The notes beneath the pieces were generated by a model. The model worked only from the letters and a program-made list of their open reading frames with translations. It did no database searches and was not told the DNA's origin. A stretch of DNA of 64,000 nt from positions 1 to 64,000 of the forward strand of contig JBFWUF010000020.1 in the NCBI GenBank assembly GCA_050247435.1, given 5' to 3'. Both the position numbers and the translations under genes were made by a program. This DNA is from JAJVID01 sp050247435. GTDB lineage: Bacteria > Acidobacteriota > Blastocatellia > RBC074. Positions 17,342 to 24,811 of the stretch are shown piece after piece (positions within the stretch are counted from its first letter, which is position 1; every line of letters begins with the position of its first letter).

Positions 17342-18070
17342 TCAATCGCCGTGCCCCGCATGACCGCTCACGACGGCGTTGAAGCCGTTCGGCCCCGGCT
17401 TTGAAAACCTGGCTGTCGCCATGGGCCTCGCGCTCATCGTGGGCAGAGACAATTGAGAAGTGATCGGGACGAAATGAGAAACCTCAGGGTCGTAAGCCAG
17501 AATCTGCCCGCTCTCGATCTCGTATATCCACCCGTGCAGCGTCAGTTCGTTCTTCGCCAAACGCGCCGCGACTTTCGGGTAGGTGCGCAGGTTGTCGAGT
17601 TGAACGAGCACGTTCTCCTTGATCGCCGCGTTGAGCAGGTCGTTTCCCTTGAGTTCAGGGTAACATTCGTCCACTACATGCCGGGTTGCGTCGGCGTGCT
17701 TGAGCCAGTCGCCGACCAGCGGCATGTCGGTCAGCGACTCGGGTTGCAGCAAGCCTTTCATCGCGCCGCAATGCGAATGGCCCATCACCAGCACATGTGT
17801 CACGCCCAACGCGGCGATTGCGTACTCGATGGCCGCGCCCTCGCCGCCGTTCGCCGCGCCGTAAGGCGGGATGATGTTGCCCGCGTTGCGCAGAACGAAG
17901 AGATCGCCCGGCTGAGTCTGCATCAGCAGATTCGGCGCGATGCGCGAATCGGAGCAGGTGATCAATAAAGTATCAGGCCGTTGCCCTTGCGAAAGACTCT
18001 CGAACAACTCGCGGTGCGCGCTGAACGTGGTCGTCTGAAAGTGATGAATTCCTCTGACGAGTTTTTCCAT
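17342..18070 (-). CDS. Beta-class carbonic anhydrase
   Basis: The 242-aa protein interconverts CO2 and bicarbonate. Zinc ligands are visible as C39 (ITCSDSR), H98 and C101 (GHSHCGA), with the D41-R43 dyad intact. It is followed on the same strand, 147 bp away, by the SulP transporter. The two probably work together in bicarbonate uptake or use. A sigma-54-type promoter on the correct strand lies about 230 bp upstream, and beyond it lies an NtrC-like regulator gene. Confidence 0.93.
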   Translation of the reverse strand: MEKLVRGIHHFQTTTFSAHRELFESLSQGQRPDTLLITCSDSRIAPNLLMQTQPGDLFVLRNAGNIIPPYGAANGGEGAAIEYAIAALGVTHVLVMGHSHCGAMKGLLQPESLTDMPLVGDWLKHADATRHVVDECYPELKGNDLLNAAIKENVLVQLDNLRTYPKVAARLAKNELTLHGWIYEIESGQILAYDPEVSHFVPITSQLSLPTMSARPMATARFSKPGPNGFNAVVSGHAGHGD

Positions 18071-18150
18071 GATGACTACCCCGGCAAAGACGTGATTACG
18101 TCGTGTTAAGCGTTTAGCGATTCGCTGTTGTGGAGCGAATCGAACAAAAA

Positions 18151-18230
18151 TTAACCACGGGGAGACACTGTGACGCGAGGAAGAAGAATGCCGGTATGTT
18201 CCTCGCGTTCTCAGTGTTCCCGTGGTTATC
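18151..18230. repeat. Imperfect palindrome in the carbonic anhydrase leader
   Basis: TTAACCACGGGGAGACACTG continues to GACGCGAGGAA and pairs with TTCCTCGCGTTCTCAGTG and TTCCCGTGGTTA on the right. It lies between the predicted start site and the carbonic anhydrase gene, so it would be transcribed as a long hairpin. Confidence 0.75.
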
Positions 18231-18295
18231 AGTTATTCCGTGCTCAATCCTATGAGATTATCCAGGACTTGATTTTTCTGTCCCAGCTTTTATTT

Positions 18296-18313
18296 TGGCA
18301 ATGACCGTGCCAT
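18296..18313 (-). promoter_or_regulatory. Sigma-54-type (-24/-12) promoter
   Basis: On the minus strand the sequence reads TGGCAC-GGTCA-TTGCC, against the consensus TGGCAC-N5-TTGC(A/T). The invariant GG and GC are exactly ten bases apart. It points at the carbonic anhydrase and SulP genes. The neighbouring two-component regulator belongs to the sigma-54 activator class. The plus strand also has GG-N10-GC here but with a poorer -12 element. Confidence 0.6.
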
Positions 18314-18362
18314 CAATTCCCGGGCTGATTCTGTTGGACTTGCCATAGGTGAGTAGCGAAAG

Positions 18363-18396
18363 GGTGGGACAATTTGCCGCAGCGGTGGGGCAAAAT
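18363..18396. promoter_or_regulatory. Direct repeats GGTGGGACAATTT / GGTGGGGCAAAAT, possible activator sites
   Basis: Two similar 13-bp sequences start at 18363 and 18384, 21 bp apart (about two helical turns), roughly 50-85 bp upstream of the sigma-54 promoter. That is a typical place for enhancer-binding sites. A near-identical GGTGGGATAATTTGGC occurs at 55076. Binding by the adjacent regulator is inference. Confidence 0.4.
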
Positions 18397-18423
18397 CTGA
18401 CAGCCAAATCAGATTGGATGAAA

Positions 18424-19794
18424 TCACAAATCGAACGATGGGTCTTCAGCGCGGTATTCGTCTAATTTGCGATGGAGCGTGCGCCGGTCGAAGCCGAGAA
18501 TTTCAGCGGCGCGCGATTTGTTTCCGCCGGTCATTCTGAGCGCCTCGATGATGTACTCCTTTTCGATCTCGCGCATTGTCATTCGCCGCTCGCGGGCGCG
18601 CGCGATAAGACTGCCCGATTGTCCGTTCGAGCGCACGCGTTCCGGCAGGTCGTCCGGACTCAGATTCTGTCCCCCGGCCAAAGCGACGGCGCGCTCGATC
18701 ACGTTTTCCAATTCGCGCGCATTGCCCGGCCACGAATAAGCGGTGAGCGTAGCCAGCGTCTCAGGCAGGACGTTGAGGGGCGATTGGCCGGACTTCTCGG
18801 CGATCTTGTTGATGAAGTGTTCGGCCAGCAACGGGATGTCGAACGGGCGTTCACGAAGCGGCGGGATGTGCAGATGGATCACGTTCAATCGCCAGTAGAG
18901 GTCTTCGCGGAATCTTCCTTCGCTCACATCTTTTTCCAGGTCGCGGTTGGTGGCGGCGATCACACGTGCGTTGATTTCGATCTCGCGGTCGGCGCCGACT
19001 CGGCGCACTGTTCCTTCCTGCAACACGCGCAGCAACTTCGGCTGCACGGCCAGAGGCATCTCACCGATCTCGTCCAGAAACAGCGTGCCGCCACCGGCTG
19101 ATTCAAACAGTCCCGCGCGAGCTTGCCTGGCGCCGGTGAAGGCCTGACCGGTGTGGCCGAACAACTCCGACTCCATCAACTCGGCGGGGATGGCGGCGCA
19201 GTTGACGGGGACGAAGGCTCCCTTGCGCTCGGACGCCTCGTGGATCGAACGAGCGACCAGTTCCTTGCCCGTGCCCGATTCGCCGGTGATCAGCACCGTG
19301 CTGGAACCGCGGGCGGCGCGCGCGATCAGCTTGAACAATTCCTGCATGGGCCGCGAAGCGCCGATGATGCGGGGTGGCGCTTCGGGCAATTCCCGGCGCA
19401 ATCGCGCCTGCTCCCGTTGCGGGGCGCTCTTCTCCAAAGCTTCCGAAACCGTGCGCAACAGATCGTCGGTGTCGAACGGCTTGGTTAAATATTGGAAAGC
19501 GCCCGCCTTGACCATCTCCACCGCCTGCTCGACCGAGCCGAAAGCCGTGATGACGATGACGGGAGCTTCGGGGCGTTGCGTTCGCATCGCGGCCAGCAGT
19601 TCATTTCCAGTCACGCCGGGCATGTTCATGTCGGTGATGAGCAGGTCGAGTTGCTCGCGTTCGCGTTTCAGGTGCGCCATCGCCGCCCGCCCATCAATCG
19701 CCGCGATGGTTTCGTAACCGGCGTCCTCAAGATCGTCCTGCAACAGGTCGCGCAGATCCGCGTCGTCCTCAGCGATCAGAATCCGTGGGTTCAT
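18424..19794 (-). CDS. NtrC-family sigma-54-dependent response regulator
   Basis: At 456 aa it has the full layout: a receiver domain (residues 1-120; acidic pair D10-D11, phospho-acceptor D55 in LLITDMNMPG, K in LTKPFD), an AAA+ domain (about 140-385; Walker A GESGTGKE, Walker B FLDEIGEM) and a Fis-type helix-turn-helix at the end (NKSRAAEILGFDRRTLHRKL). The sigma-54 contact loop reads QAFTGA (217-222) instead of the usual GAFTGA. The start is at 19794, where ATGA overlaps the kinase stop; longer upstream reading frames are in the wrong frame for the kinase. Confidence 0.93.
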   Translation of the reverse strand: MNPRILIAEDDADLRDLLQDDLEDAGYETIAAIDGRAAMAHLKREREQLDLLITDMNMPGVTGNELLAAMRTQRPEAPVIVITAFGSVEQAVEMVKAGAFQYLTKPFDTDDLLRTVSEALEKSAPQREQARLRRELPEAPPRIIGASRPMQELFKLIARAARGSSTVLITGESGTGKELVARSIHEASERKGAFVPVNCAAIPAELMESELFGHTGQAFTGARQARAGLFESAGGGTLFLDEIGEMPLAVQPKLLRVLQEGTVRRVGADREIEINARVIAATNRDLEKDVSEGRFREDLYWRLNVIHLHIPPLRERPFDIPLLAEHFINKIAEKSGQSPLNVLPETLATLTAYSWPGNARELENVIERAVALAGGQNLSPDDLPERVRSNGQSGSLIARARERRMTMREIEKEYIIEALRMTGGNKSRAAEILGFDRRTLHRKLDEYRAEDPSFDL

Positions 19795-21308
19795 GCTGTA
19801 ACTCCTTCCGCTATCTCCCGCTCCGCCGATTGCTCTTCCGGCGGAGATTCGGCCTGGGGCAGGTAGATGGTGAAAACGGCGCCGCCTTCGTCTCCATTGG
19901 CCGCTTCGATCCATCCGCCGTGCTCCTCGACGATGCGGTTGGAGATGGGAAGGCCGAGGCCCACTCCTTCGCTGACGATCTTGGTGGTGAAGAACGGATC
20001 GAAGACTTTTGGCAGATGTTCGGGCGGAATGCCGACGCCGGTGTCGGAGACGCGCAACGCCGCGAACCGTCGTCCGTCTTTGTCCGCCGCGTCGCCCAGG
20101 CATTCCAATCGCAAACGCCCGCCCGCCGCCGTGGCCTGAATGCCGTTCCGGCAAACGTTCAAAAGCACCTGTTGAATGAATTCCTGGTCTGCCTCGACCG
20201 CCGCGCCGCAATTACCCGGCGAGACTACGATCTCAACTCCCGCGCTTTCGGCCTGCGTCTCGATCATCTCCACGATCTCTTTCACCAGGGATGACAACTC
20301 GACCGGTTGCAGATTCAGATTGTAAGGGCGCGCCAGATTCAGTAGTTGACGGACGATGCGCGAAATGCGTTCGGCCTGATTGCGTATGATCGTCAGGTTC
20401 CGCTGCCGCGTTTCGAGCGGCGTCTCGGTGTTGTTGAGCAACTGTTTGGCCCGCCCGTCAATTACCTGCAAAGGCGCGCCCATCTCGTGCGCCACTCCGG
20501 CGGCCAACTGTCCCAGCACGGCCAGTCGTTCGTTATGGCGAAGCTTGCGTTCGAGCGCCAACCGCTCTTCAGCTTCATGAATCGAGGACCGGCGCTGTTC
20601 AGCCAGGCTATCGGCCATGCGGTTGAATTCCTGCGCGAGCCTCGCCAATTCGCCGCCGCTCCACGGCGCCAGCACGCGATAATTCAGATTGCCGCGCCCG
20701 ACGGCTAATGCGCCATCGAGAAGTTCTTGAATTGGCCGCGCCAGGCTGAATCGCGTCACCGCCGTCACGACCAGCAGAATAGTGATAAACAGCATCAACG
20801 CCGTGATTGCGATGTGAAAGCGCGCGCGCGCGATGTCGGCTTTAACGAACGAAATCGGCTGTACGATTTCAATCGCGCCCACCCGCCGGCCCTGAACCTG
20901 AAGCGGCAGGATCATCGAGAAGTAATCCTCGCCGCTGATGCTGCGCCCGATCTCCATGGCCTTCCCACTGGCCATCACCTGGCGCGCTTCATTCAAATAC
21001 TTGAACTCTTCGGGGGCGAGTGTGTTGGATATGGCGACGATTTTGCCCTCGGCGTCGAACAGCACCGCGCTGTAAATGCCCGTGTTTTCTCCCAGCCGGT
21101 TGATCAACCGCTGGGCGTCGAGTGACCGCCCCGTGAGGTAATCCTCTTCGAGCGCGATCTGCAAAGTGAGCGCATGAGCGCGCACTTCGCCGCGCGCCGC
21201 CTCCCGAAGCGCGGCCTCACGCTGCCGCAGCGTGAACAGGCTCGCCACCACCATCACGACGCTGACCGCGAGAGTCAGGAGCAAAATCAGTCTGGCGCTA
21301 AGTTTCAT
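19791..21308 (-). CDS. Membrane sensor histidine kinase of the NtrB/ZraS type
   Basis: The 505-aa kinase has a membrane helix at 8-27, an extracytoplasmic sensor domain to about 165, a second helix at about 168-190, then HAMP, a HisKA domain with the phospho-acceptor in AAGVAHEMGAPL (His near 272), and a HATPase domain (N box NVCRNGIQA, then DTGVGIPP and GVGLGLPIS). It overlaps the response regulator by four bases, so they are co-translated. A signal cannot be read from the sensor domain. Together they would control a sigma-54 promoter such as the one just downstream. Confidence 0.93.
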   Translation of the reverse strand: MKLSARLILLLTLAVSVVMVVASLFTLRQREAALREAARGEVRAHALTLQIALEEDYLTGRSLDAQRLINRLGENTGIYSAVLFDAEGKIVAISNTLAPEEFKYLNEARQVMASGKAMEIGRSISGEDYFSMILPLQVQGRRVGAIEIVQPISFVKADIARARFHIAITALMLFITILLVVTAVTRFSLARPIQELLDGALAVGRGNLNYRVLAPWSGGELARLAQEFNRMADSLAEQRRSSIHEAEERLALERKLRHNERLAVLGQLAAGVAHEMGAPLQVIDGRAKQLLNNTETPLETRQRNLTIIRNQAERISRIVRQLLNLARPYNLNLQPVELSSLVKEIVEMIETQAESAGVEIVVSPGNCGAAVEADQEFIQQVLLNVCRNGIQATAAGGRLRLECLGDAADKDGRRFAALRVSDTGVGIPPEHLPKVFDPFFTTKIVSEGVGLGLPISNRIVEEHGGWIEAANGDEGGAVFTIYLPQAESPPEEQSAEREIAEGVTA

Positions 21309-21323
21309 AGTTTGAGACTTCCT

Positions 21324-21427
21324 CCTGGGGGCGCACGCGGCTCGCGTGCGGGTTTACCGCTGCCACGACTTTCATCGCGGGGCGCCTTCTCAGCAAGCCC
21401 GCACGCGAGCCGCGTGCGTTCCCAGGG
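21324..21427. repeat. Palindrome, CTGGGAGCGCACGC family (copy 3)
   Basis: CTGGGGGCGCACGCGGCTCGCGTGCGGG pairs with the right arm CCCGCACGCGAGCCGCGTGCGTTCCCAG around a 45-bp unrelated core. It occupies the gap upstream of the histidine kinase gene. Confidence 0.85.
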
Positions 21428-21444
21428 TAGCAAATCCCTTGCCA

Positions 21445-22614
21445 CTATTTTTTGACCGGCTCCATCTTCAAAAAATCAATACCGGCGGCCTGCTGCGCGA
21501 CATCCAGAGCGGCGACTGTCTTCAATGTTTCAAGATCAATGATCTCGACCGTGCCCGGCTCGCTGCCCACGCCTTCGACCGAGATGAAAGCATAGCGGTT
21601 GTCGGGCGACACGACCACGCCGTGAACCACTTTGCGTTTCGTTGGAATGCGCGCCAACTCTTTACCGGATTTCAAATCATAAACCGAAACGGACGGGCCG
21701 CGCTTGTTGGTTGCGATCAGCTTCTGGCCGTCTTTCGTCACCGCCAGATTGTAAACGCCAGGGCCTGCGGCGATACGTCTCGTAACTTTCCACGTCTTCG
21801 CGTCAATCTCGACAATCTCGCTCGATTTGTTGCAGGCGACGTAGACGAACGAATCGTCGGCTGAAGGCTGCGCCCACGTGGGCGAGCATGAAACATCGCC
21901 GGGCTTCGGCGGCTCCAATCCGTGTCCGCCACTGTCGTGTTGCGTGTGGCCAGTCTTCGCGTGCATTTCGGGCGAGCCGCTCATCCCGGCCTCTTTGCCC
22001 TTCGTCAGCATAAAATGGCGCGAAACCTTCAACGTCGCGGTGTCAATCTCGACCAGCATGTCGTCCATCATGCAGGCCGAATAATGTTTCGTACCCTGCG
22101 GGTTGAAACGCGACCCGTGCGGCATCGTGCAAGTCGGGATGCGTTTGATCTCCAGCATCTGATCGGCCAGCACCACCGACACCGACGACGGAACCATGTC
22201 GCCGTGCAAATTGAAGTTGACCACGTAAACGAAATTACCGTCCGGCGAAACATCCATCGTGGCCGGGAACAATCCGAGCGTGGCTTTGCCCACTACCTTG
22301 TCGTCCTTCGCCGAATATTTCCAGATCGTCCCGAATGGCCGTCCGTGAGCGAGCGAAACGAAGTAATGCTGTTTGTCGGGCGAGACCGCAATGCCGTGCG
22401 GCCCGTCAATGTCCGGCTCCACCACGCCGGTCGTAAATTCTCGCTCGACGCGCGCGCCGCCGGGGCCGAAGTGGATGAGCGTGATCTTGTCGGCGGATTC
22501 AGAGAGGACGTAGACGAGGTAATCCTGCTCAATAGGCTTTTGCGCAAATGTTGAAGATGATAGTGTGGACAGGATGCAAACAATGAACGCGGTGAATGAC
22601 CAAAACTGTTTCAT
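21445..22614 (-). CDS. Secreted YVTN-type beta-propeller protein with Met/His-rich insert
   Basis: The 389-aa protein has a signal peptide ending SSTFAQ and repeated propeller blades with VSPDG / SPDKQ / VVNFN and YVACNKSSEIVEIDAKTWKV signatures, as in YVTN/NHL and cytochrome-d1-like propellers. Between blades, around residues 205-235, there is an insert rich in Met, His, Ser and Gly (MSGSPEMHAK, then HTQHDSGGHG) that could bind copper or another soft metal. Cysteines are also present (CTMPHG, CMMDD). No enzyme activity is evident. It is transcribed alone, away from the R-M genes. Confidence 0.7.
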   Translation of the reverse strand: MKQFWSFTAFIVCILSTLSSSTFAQKPIEQDYLVYVLSESADKITLIHFGPGGARVEREFTTGVVEPDIDGPHGIAVSPDKQHYFVSLAHGRPFGTIWKYSAKDDKVVGKATLGLFPATMDVSPDGNFVYVVNFNLHGDMVPSSVSVVLADQMLEIKRIPTCTMPHGSRFNPQGTKHYSACMMDDMLVEIDTATLKVSRHFMLTKGKEAGMSGSPEMHAKTGHTQHDSGGHGLEPPKPGDVSCSPTWAQPSADDSFVYVACNKSSEIVEIDAKTWKVTRRIAAGPGVYNLAVTKDGQKLIATNKRGPSVSVYDLKSGKELARIPTKRKVVHGVVVSPDNRYAFISVEGVGSEPGTVEIIDLETLKTVAALDVAQQAAGIDFLKMEPVKK

Positions 22615-22763
22615 AGCTGTTCCTTGAGCTTGACGTTATTGCAAGCCTATGTTGCCAAGCTGTGGTGACGATGACAAGTCGCTTGAGCGGGAGAGCAGCG
22701 AAGGCTAGAATTCACGCCGCTAACAACTTAACTCGAAATAGTTACGCCCATCTGAGGATGCTC

Positions 22764-24185
22764 ATGCCCGTCAAAAAGCTCAATGATCAGTCGTCCTTTT
22801 CCATTCAAAGCAATTCCGAAATGGGAGCGGCTCCTGCGCGCGTCGCGCAACAACTCTCGATATTTCAAACCGCGAAGAATGGGAACGGCCAAGGGCGTTT
22901 CGCTTTCAGTGACCCGGTGATGAGCGACAACAAGAGCTTGCCGGTTCATCGGTGGGTTCCCTGGATAGCCGGATACTCAGCTTCATTCGTGGACGGCGTA
23001 ATTTCATCCTACCTTCCGAATCGCCGAGCCGGTGTGATACTTGATCCTTTCTGCGGCGTCGGAACAACTTTACTTCAAGCCGTCAGACGTGGTTACGACG
23101 CCGTTGGTTTTGAAATCAATCCTTACCCCGCGCTGGCGGCGCGCGCCAAACTGGGTTCGCCGGGCGTCAATTTATCGGAATTAGATTCCTGGCTGGCCGA
23201 ATTGCAGAAAGATTGCGCTGGGTGGCGGATAATGCCTGCGCCTCCGAACGTGATTGCGGCTCCACTCAAATCGCGCCTACCGTTTTTCAGCCCCGCTATT
23301 CATCACCAGGTTCTTCACCTGCTGGCCTTTACCAGCGCCATTGAATCTACGCTGATCGCCAGCCTGTTCCGCGCGGCTTTTGGCGCAGTTATGGTCAGCT
23401 TCTCGAATTATTCATACGAGCCGAGTCTCACCTCACGTCCGGCGGCGGGCAAAGCGACGATTGAGGACGCTGACGTTGGTCAGATCATGCTCGCCAAACT
23501 TCGTCAGATGCGCGCTGACATCGCGCTACTGCAAGATGAAACTCGGCGGCAGGCGTTTGGAACGAGCCGGATCATCAACGCCGATTTCTTCAGCAGCGAC
23601 GCCGAAGTGAAGACGGGCACGATCAATTTGATGATCACCTCACCGCCTTACATGAACAACTATCATTACGTCCGCAACACGCGGCCGCAGTTATACTGGC
23701 TCAACTTCATTTCAGCGCCGAACGAACATAGACATCTGGAAACCAATAATTTCGGTCAATACTGGCAGACTGTGCGCGAGGCGGACGCGATAGGATTGAA
23801 TTTCGAGCATCGCGAACTCGATCGAATTCTAGGGTTGTTGAGAGAGACTCGACTTGAGAAGGGAGCCTACGGAGGGCCGGGCTGGGCCAACTATGTCGCC
23901 GCGTACTTCAACGATTGCTACCGATTTATGGCGCGGCTCCGGCGCGTTCTGGCGCGTGGAGGTGTTGGCGTGATTGTCATTGGCAATTCCATCATTCAAG
24001 GCCAGGACATTCGCACCGAAGAAATCCTGAGTCAGATTGGCGTTGCGCAGGGACTGACGCTTGAAGGCGTGCATCGCATTCGAGAAAAGCGGGTCGGAGC
24101 CAGCATCACTCAGTCATCTGTCAGACAGGGAGAGCGAAGTCGAGCTGTATTATCCGAGTTTGCTGTTGTGGTGAAGAAACGCTAA
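22764..24185 (+). CDS. DNA methyltransferase of a type II restriction-modification system
   Basis: The 473-aa protein carries motif I (DPFCGVGTT) near residue 92 with EIN following, and motif IV as TSPPY near residue 293, about 200 residues later. TSPPY is typical of N4-cytosine methyltransferases, although some N6-adenine enzymes share it. GGVGVIVIGNSII near the end fits the later motifs. The start at 22764 is chosen for the TGAGG six bases upstream; 22758 and 22662 are possible. It lies 10 bp before a restriction nuclease gene and should protect the same site. Confidence 0.85.
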   Translation: MPVKKLNDQSSFSIQSNSEMGAAPARVAQQLSIFQTAKNGNGQGRFAFSDPVMSDNKSLPVHRWVPWIAGYSASFVDGVISSYLPNRRAGVILDPFCGVGTTLLQAVRRGYDAVGFEINPYPALAARAKLGSPGVNLSELDSWLAELQKDCAGWRIMPAPPNVIAAPLKSRLPFFSPAIHHQVLHLLAFTSAIESTLIASLFRAAFGAVMVSFSNYSYEPSLTSRPAAGKATIEDADVGQIMLAKLRQMRADIALLQDETRRQAFGTSRIINADFFSSDAEVKTGTINLMITSPPYMNNYHYVRNTRPQLYWLNFISAPNEHRHLETNNFGQYWQTVREADAIGLNFEHRELDRILGLLRETRLEKGAYGGPGWANYVAAYFNDCYRFMARLRRVLARGGVGVIVIGNSIIQGQDIRTEEILSQIGVAQGLTLEGVHRIREKRVGASITQSSVRQGERSRAVLSEFAVVVKKR

Positions 24186-24195
24186 AGACCGACCT

Positions 24196-24807
24196 ATGGC
24201 TGACTCTCCCTACAATCCGCTGGACAAAACTCATCTGGGTGAAAGTGTAGCGCGGGCGCTGCTGTCGTCCGCGCCTACGCCTCTGCCGCCAACGAATCCA
24301 TTCATCGGCGCGGGAATTTATGCGCTCTATTACACCGGGGATTTCCCGGCATACCGAAAGATCGCAGAGAGGAATTCCAATGAGCAGTGGGCTATGCCAA
24401 TTTACGTGGGCAAGGCTGTGCCGCCGGGAGCGCGCAAAGGCGGTTACGGTCTGGGCGAAGCTCCTGGTCAGGCTTTGTACCGCCGCTTATGTGAACATGC
24501 AGAATCAATCAAGCAAGCGAACAATCTTTCACTCGATCACTTCTTCTGCCGCTATCTGGTGGTTGACGATATCTGGATTCCGCTTGGCGAAGCGTTACTG
24601 ATCTCCACATTCTCTCCCTTGTGGAACAGAGCGATTGACGGTTTCGGCAATCACGATCCGGGAGCAGGTCGTTATAATCAGCGACGTTCGTTGTGGGATG
24701 AACTTCATCCTGGCCGGTCTTGGGCTGCGAGACTTCAACCAGCAGCGCGGCCGAGCGCCGATATTTTGATAGTTGTCGAAACTTTCCTGGCTGATCACAC
24801 TGGCTGA
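24196..24807 (+). CDS. Eco29kI-family GIY-YIG type II restriction endonuclease
   Basis: The 203-aa protein has the GIY-YIG nuclease pattern: GIY at 40-42 followed by ALYYTG, PIYVGKAVPPGARKGGYG with YVG at 70-72, an ALYRRLCEHAESI helix, and GEALLISTFSPLWN providing the glutamate and asparagine. The IYVGKAVPPGAR segment and overall length match the Eco29kI family, whose founding member cuts CCGCGG. The recognition site here is not proven. CCGCGG does occur in the window (for example 34225 and 55601), as expected if the host is methylated. It follows the methyltransferase by 10 bp. Confidence 0.85.
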   Translation: MADSPYNPLDKTHLGESVARALLSSAPTPLPPTNPFIGAGIYALYYTGDFPAYRKIAERNSNEQWAMPIYVGKAVPPGARKGGYGLGEAPGQALYRRLCEHAESIKQANNLSLDHFFCRYLVVDDIWIPLGEALLISTFSPLWNRAIDGFGNHDPGAGRYNQRRSLWDELHPGRSWAARLQPAARPSADILIVVETFLADHTG

Positions 24808-24811
24808 TTCA

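Larger units (their letters stand above)
18071..18423. other. Regulatory intergenic region upstream of carbonic anhydrase
   Basis: This 353-bp gap holds, from right to left in the direction of minus-strand transcription, a pair of 21-bp-spaced direct repeats, a sigma-54-type promoter, and a long palindrome in the leader. Each is listed separately. No gene is seen. Confidence 0.6.

Noticed and set aside
18297..18313. Plus-strand reading of the sigma-54 element, facing the regulator genes
   Set aside because: The -12 part is GTGCC rather than TTGC and no plus-strand gene lies downstream.
18424..20211. A longer reading of the response regulator that begins 139 codons earlier
   Set aside because: The extra N-terminal part lies inside the histidine kinase gene in another frame and is low-complexity Arg/Gly-rich; the receiver domain begins at the ATG at 19794 with the ATGA overlap.
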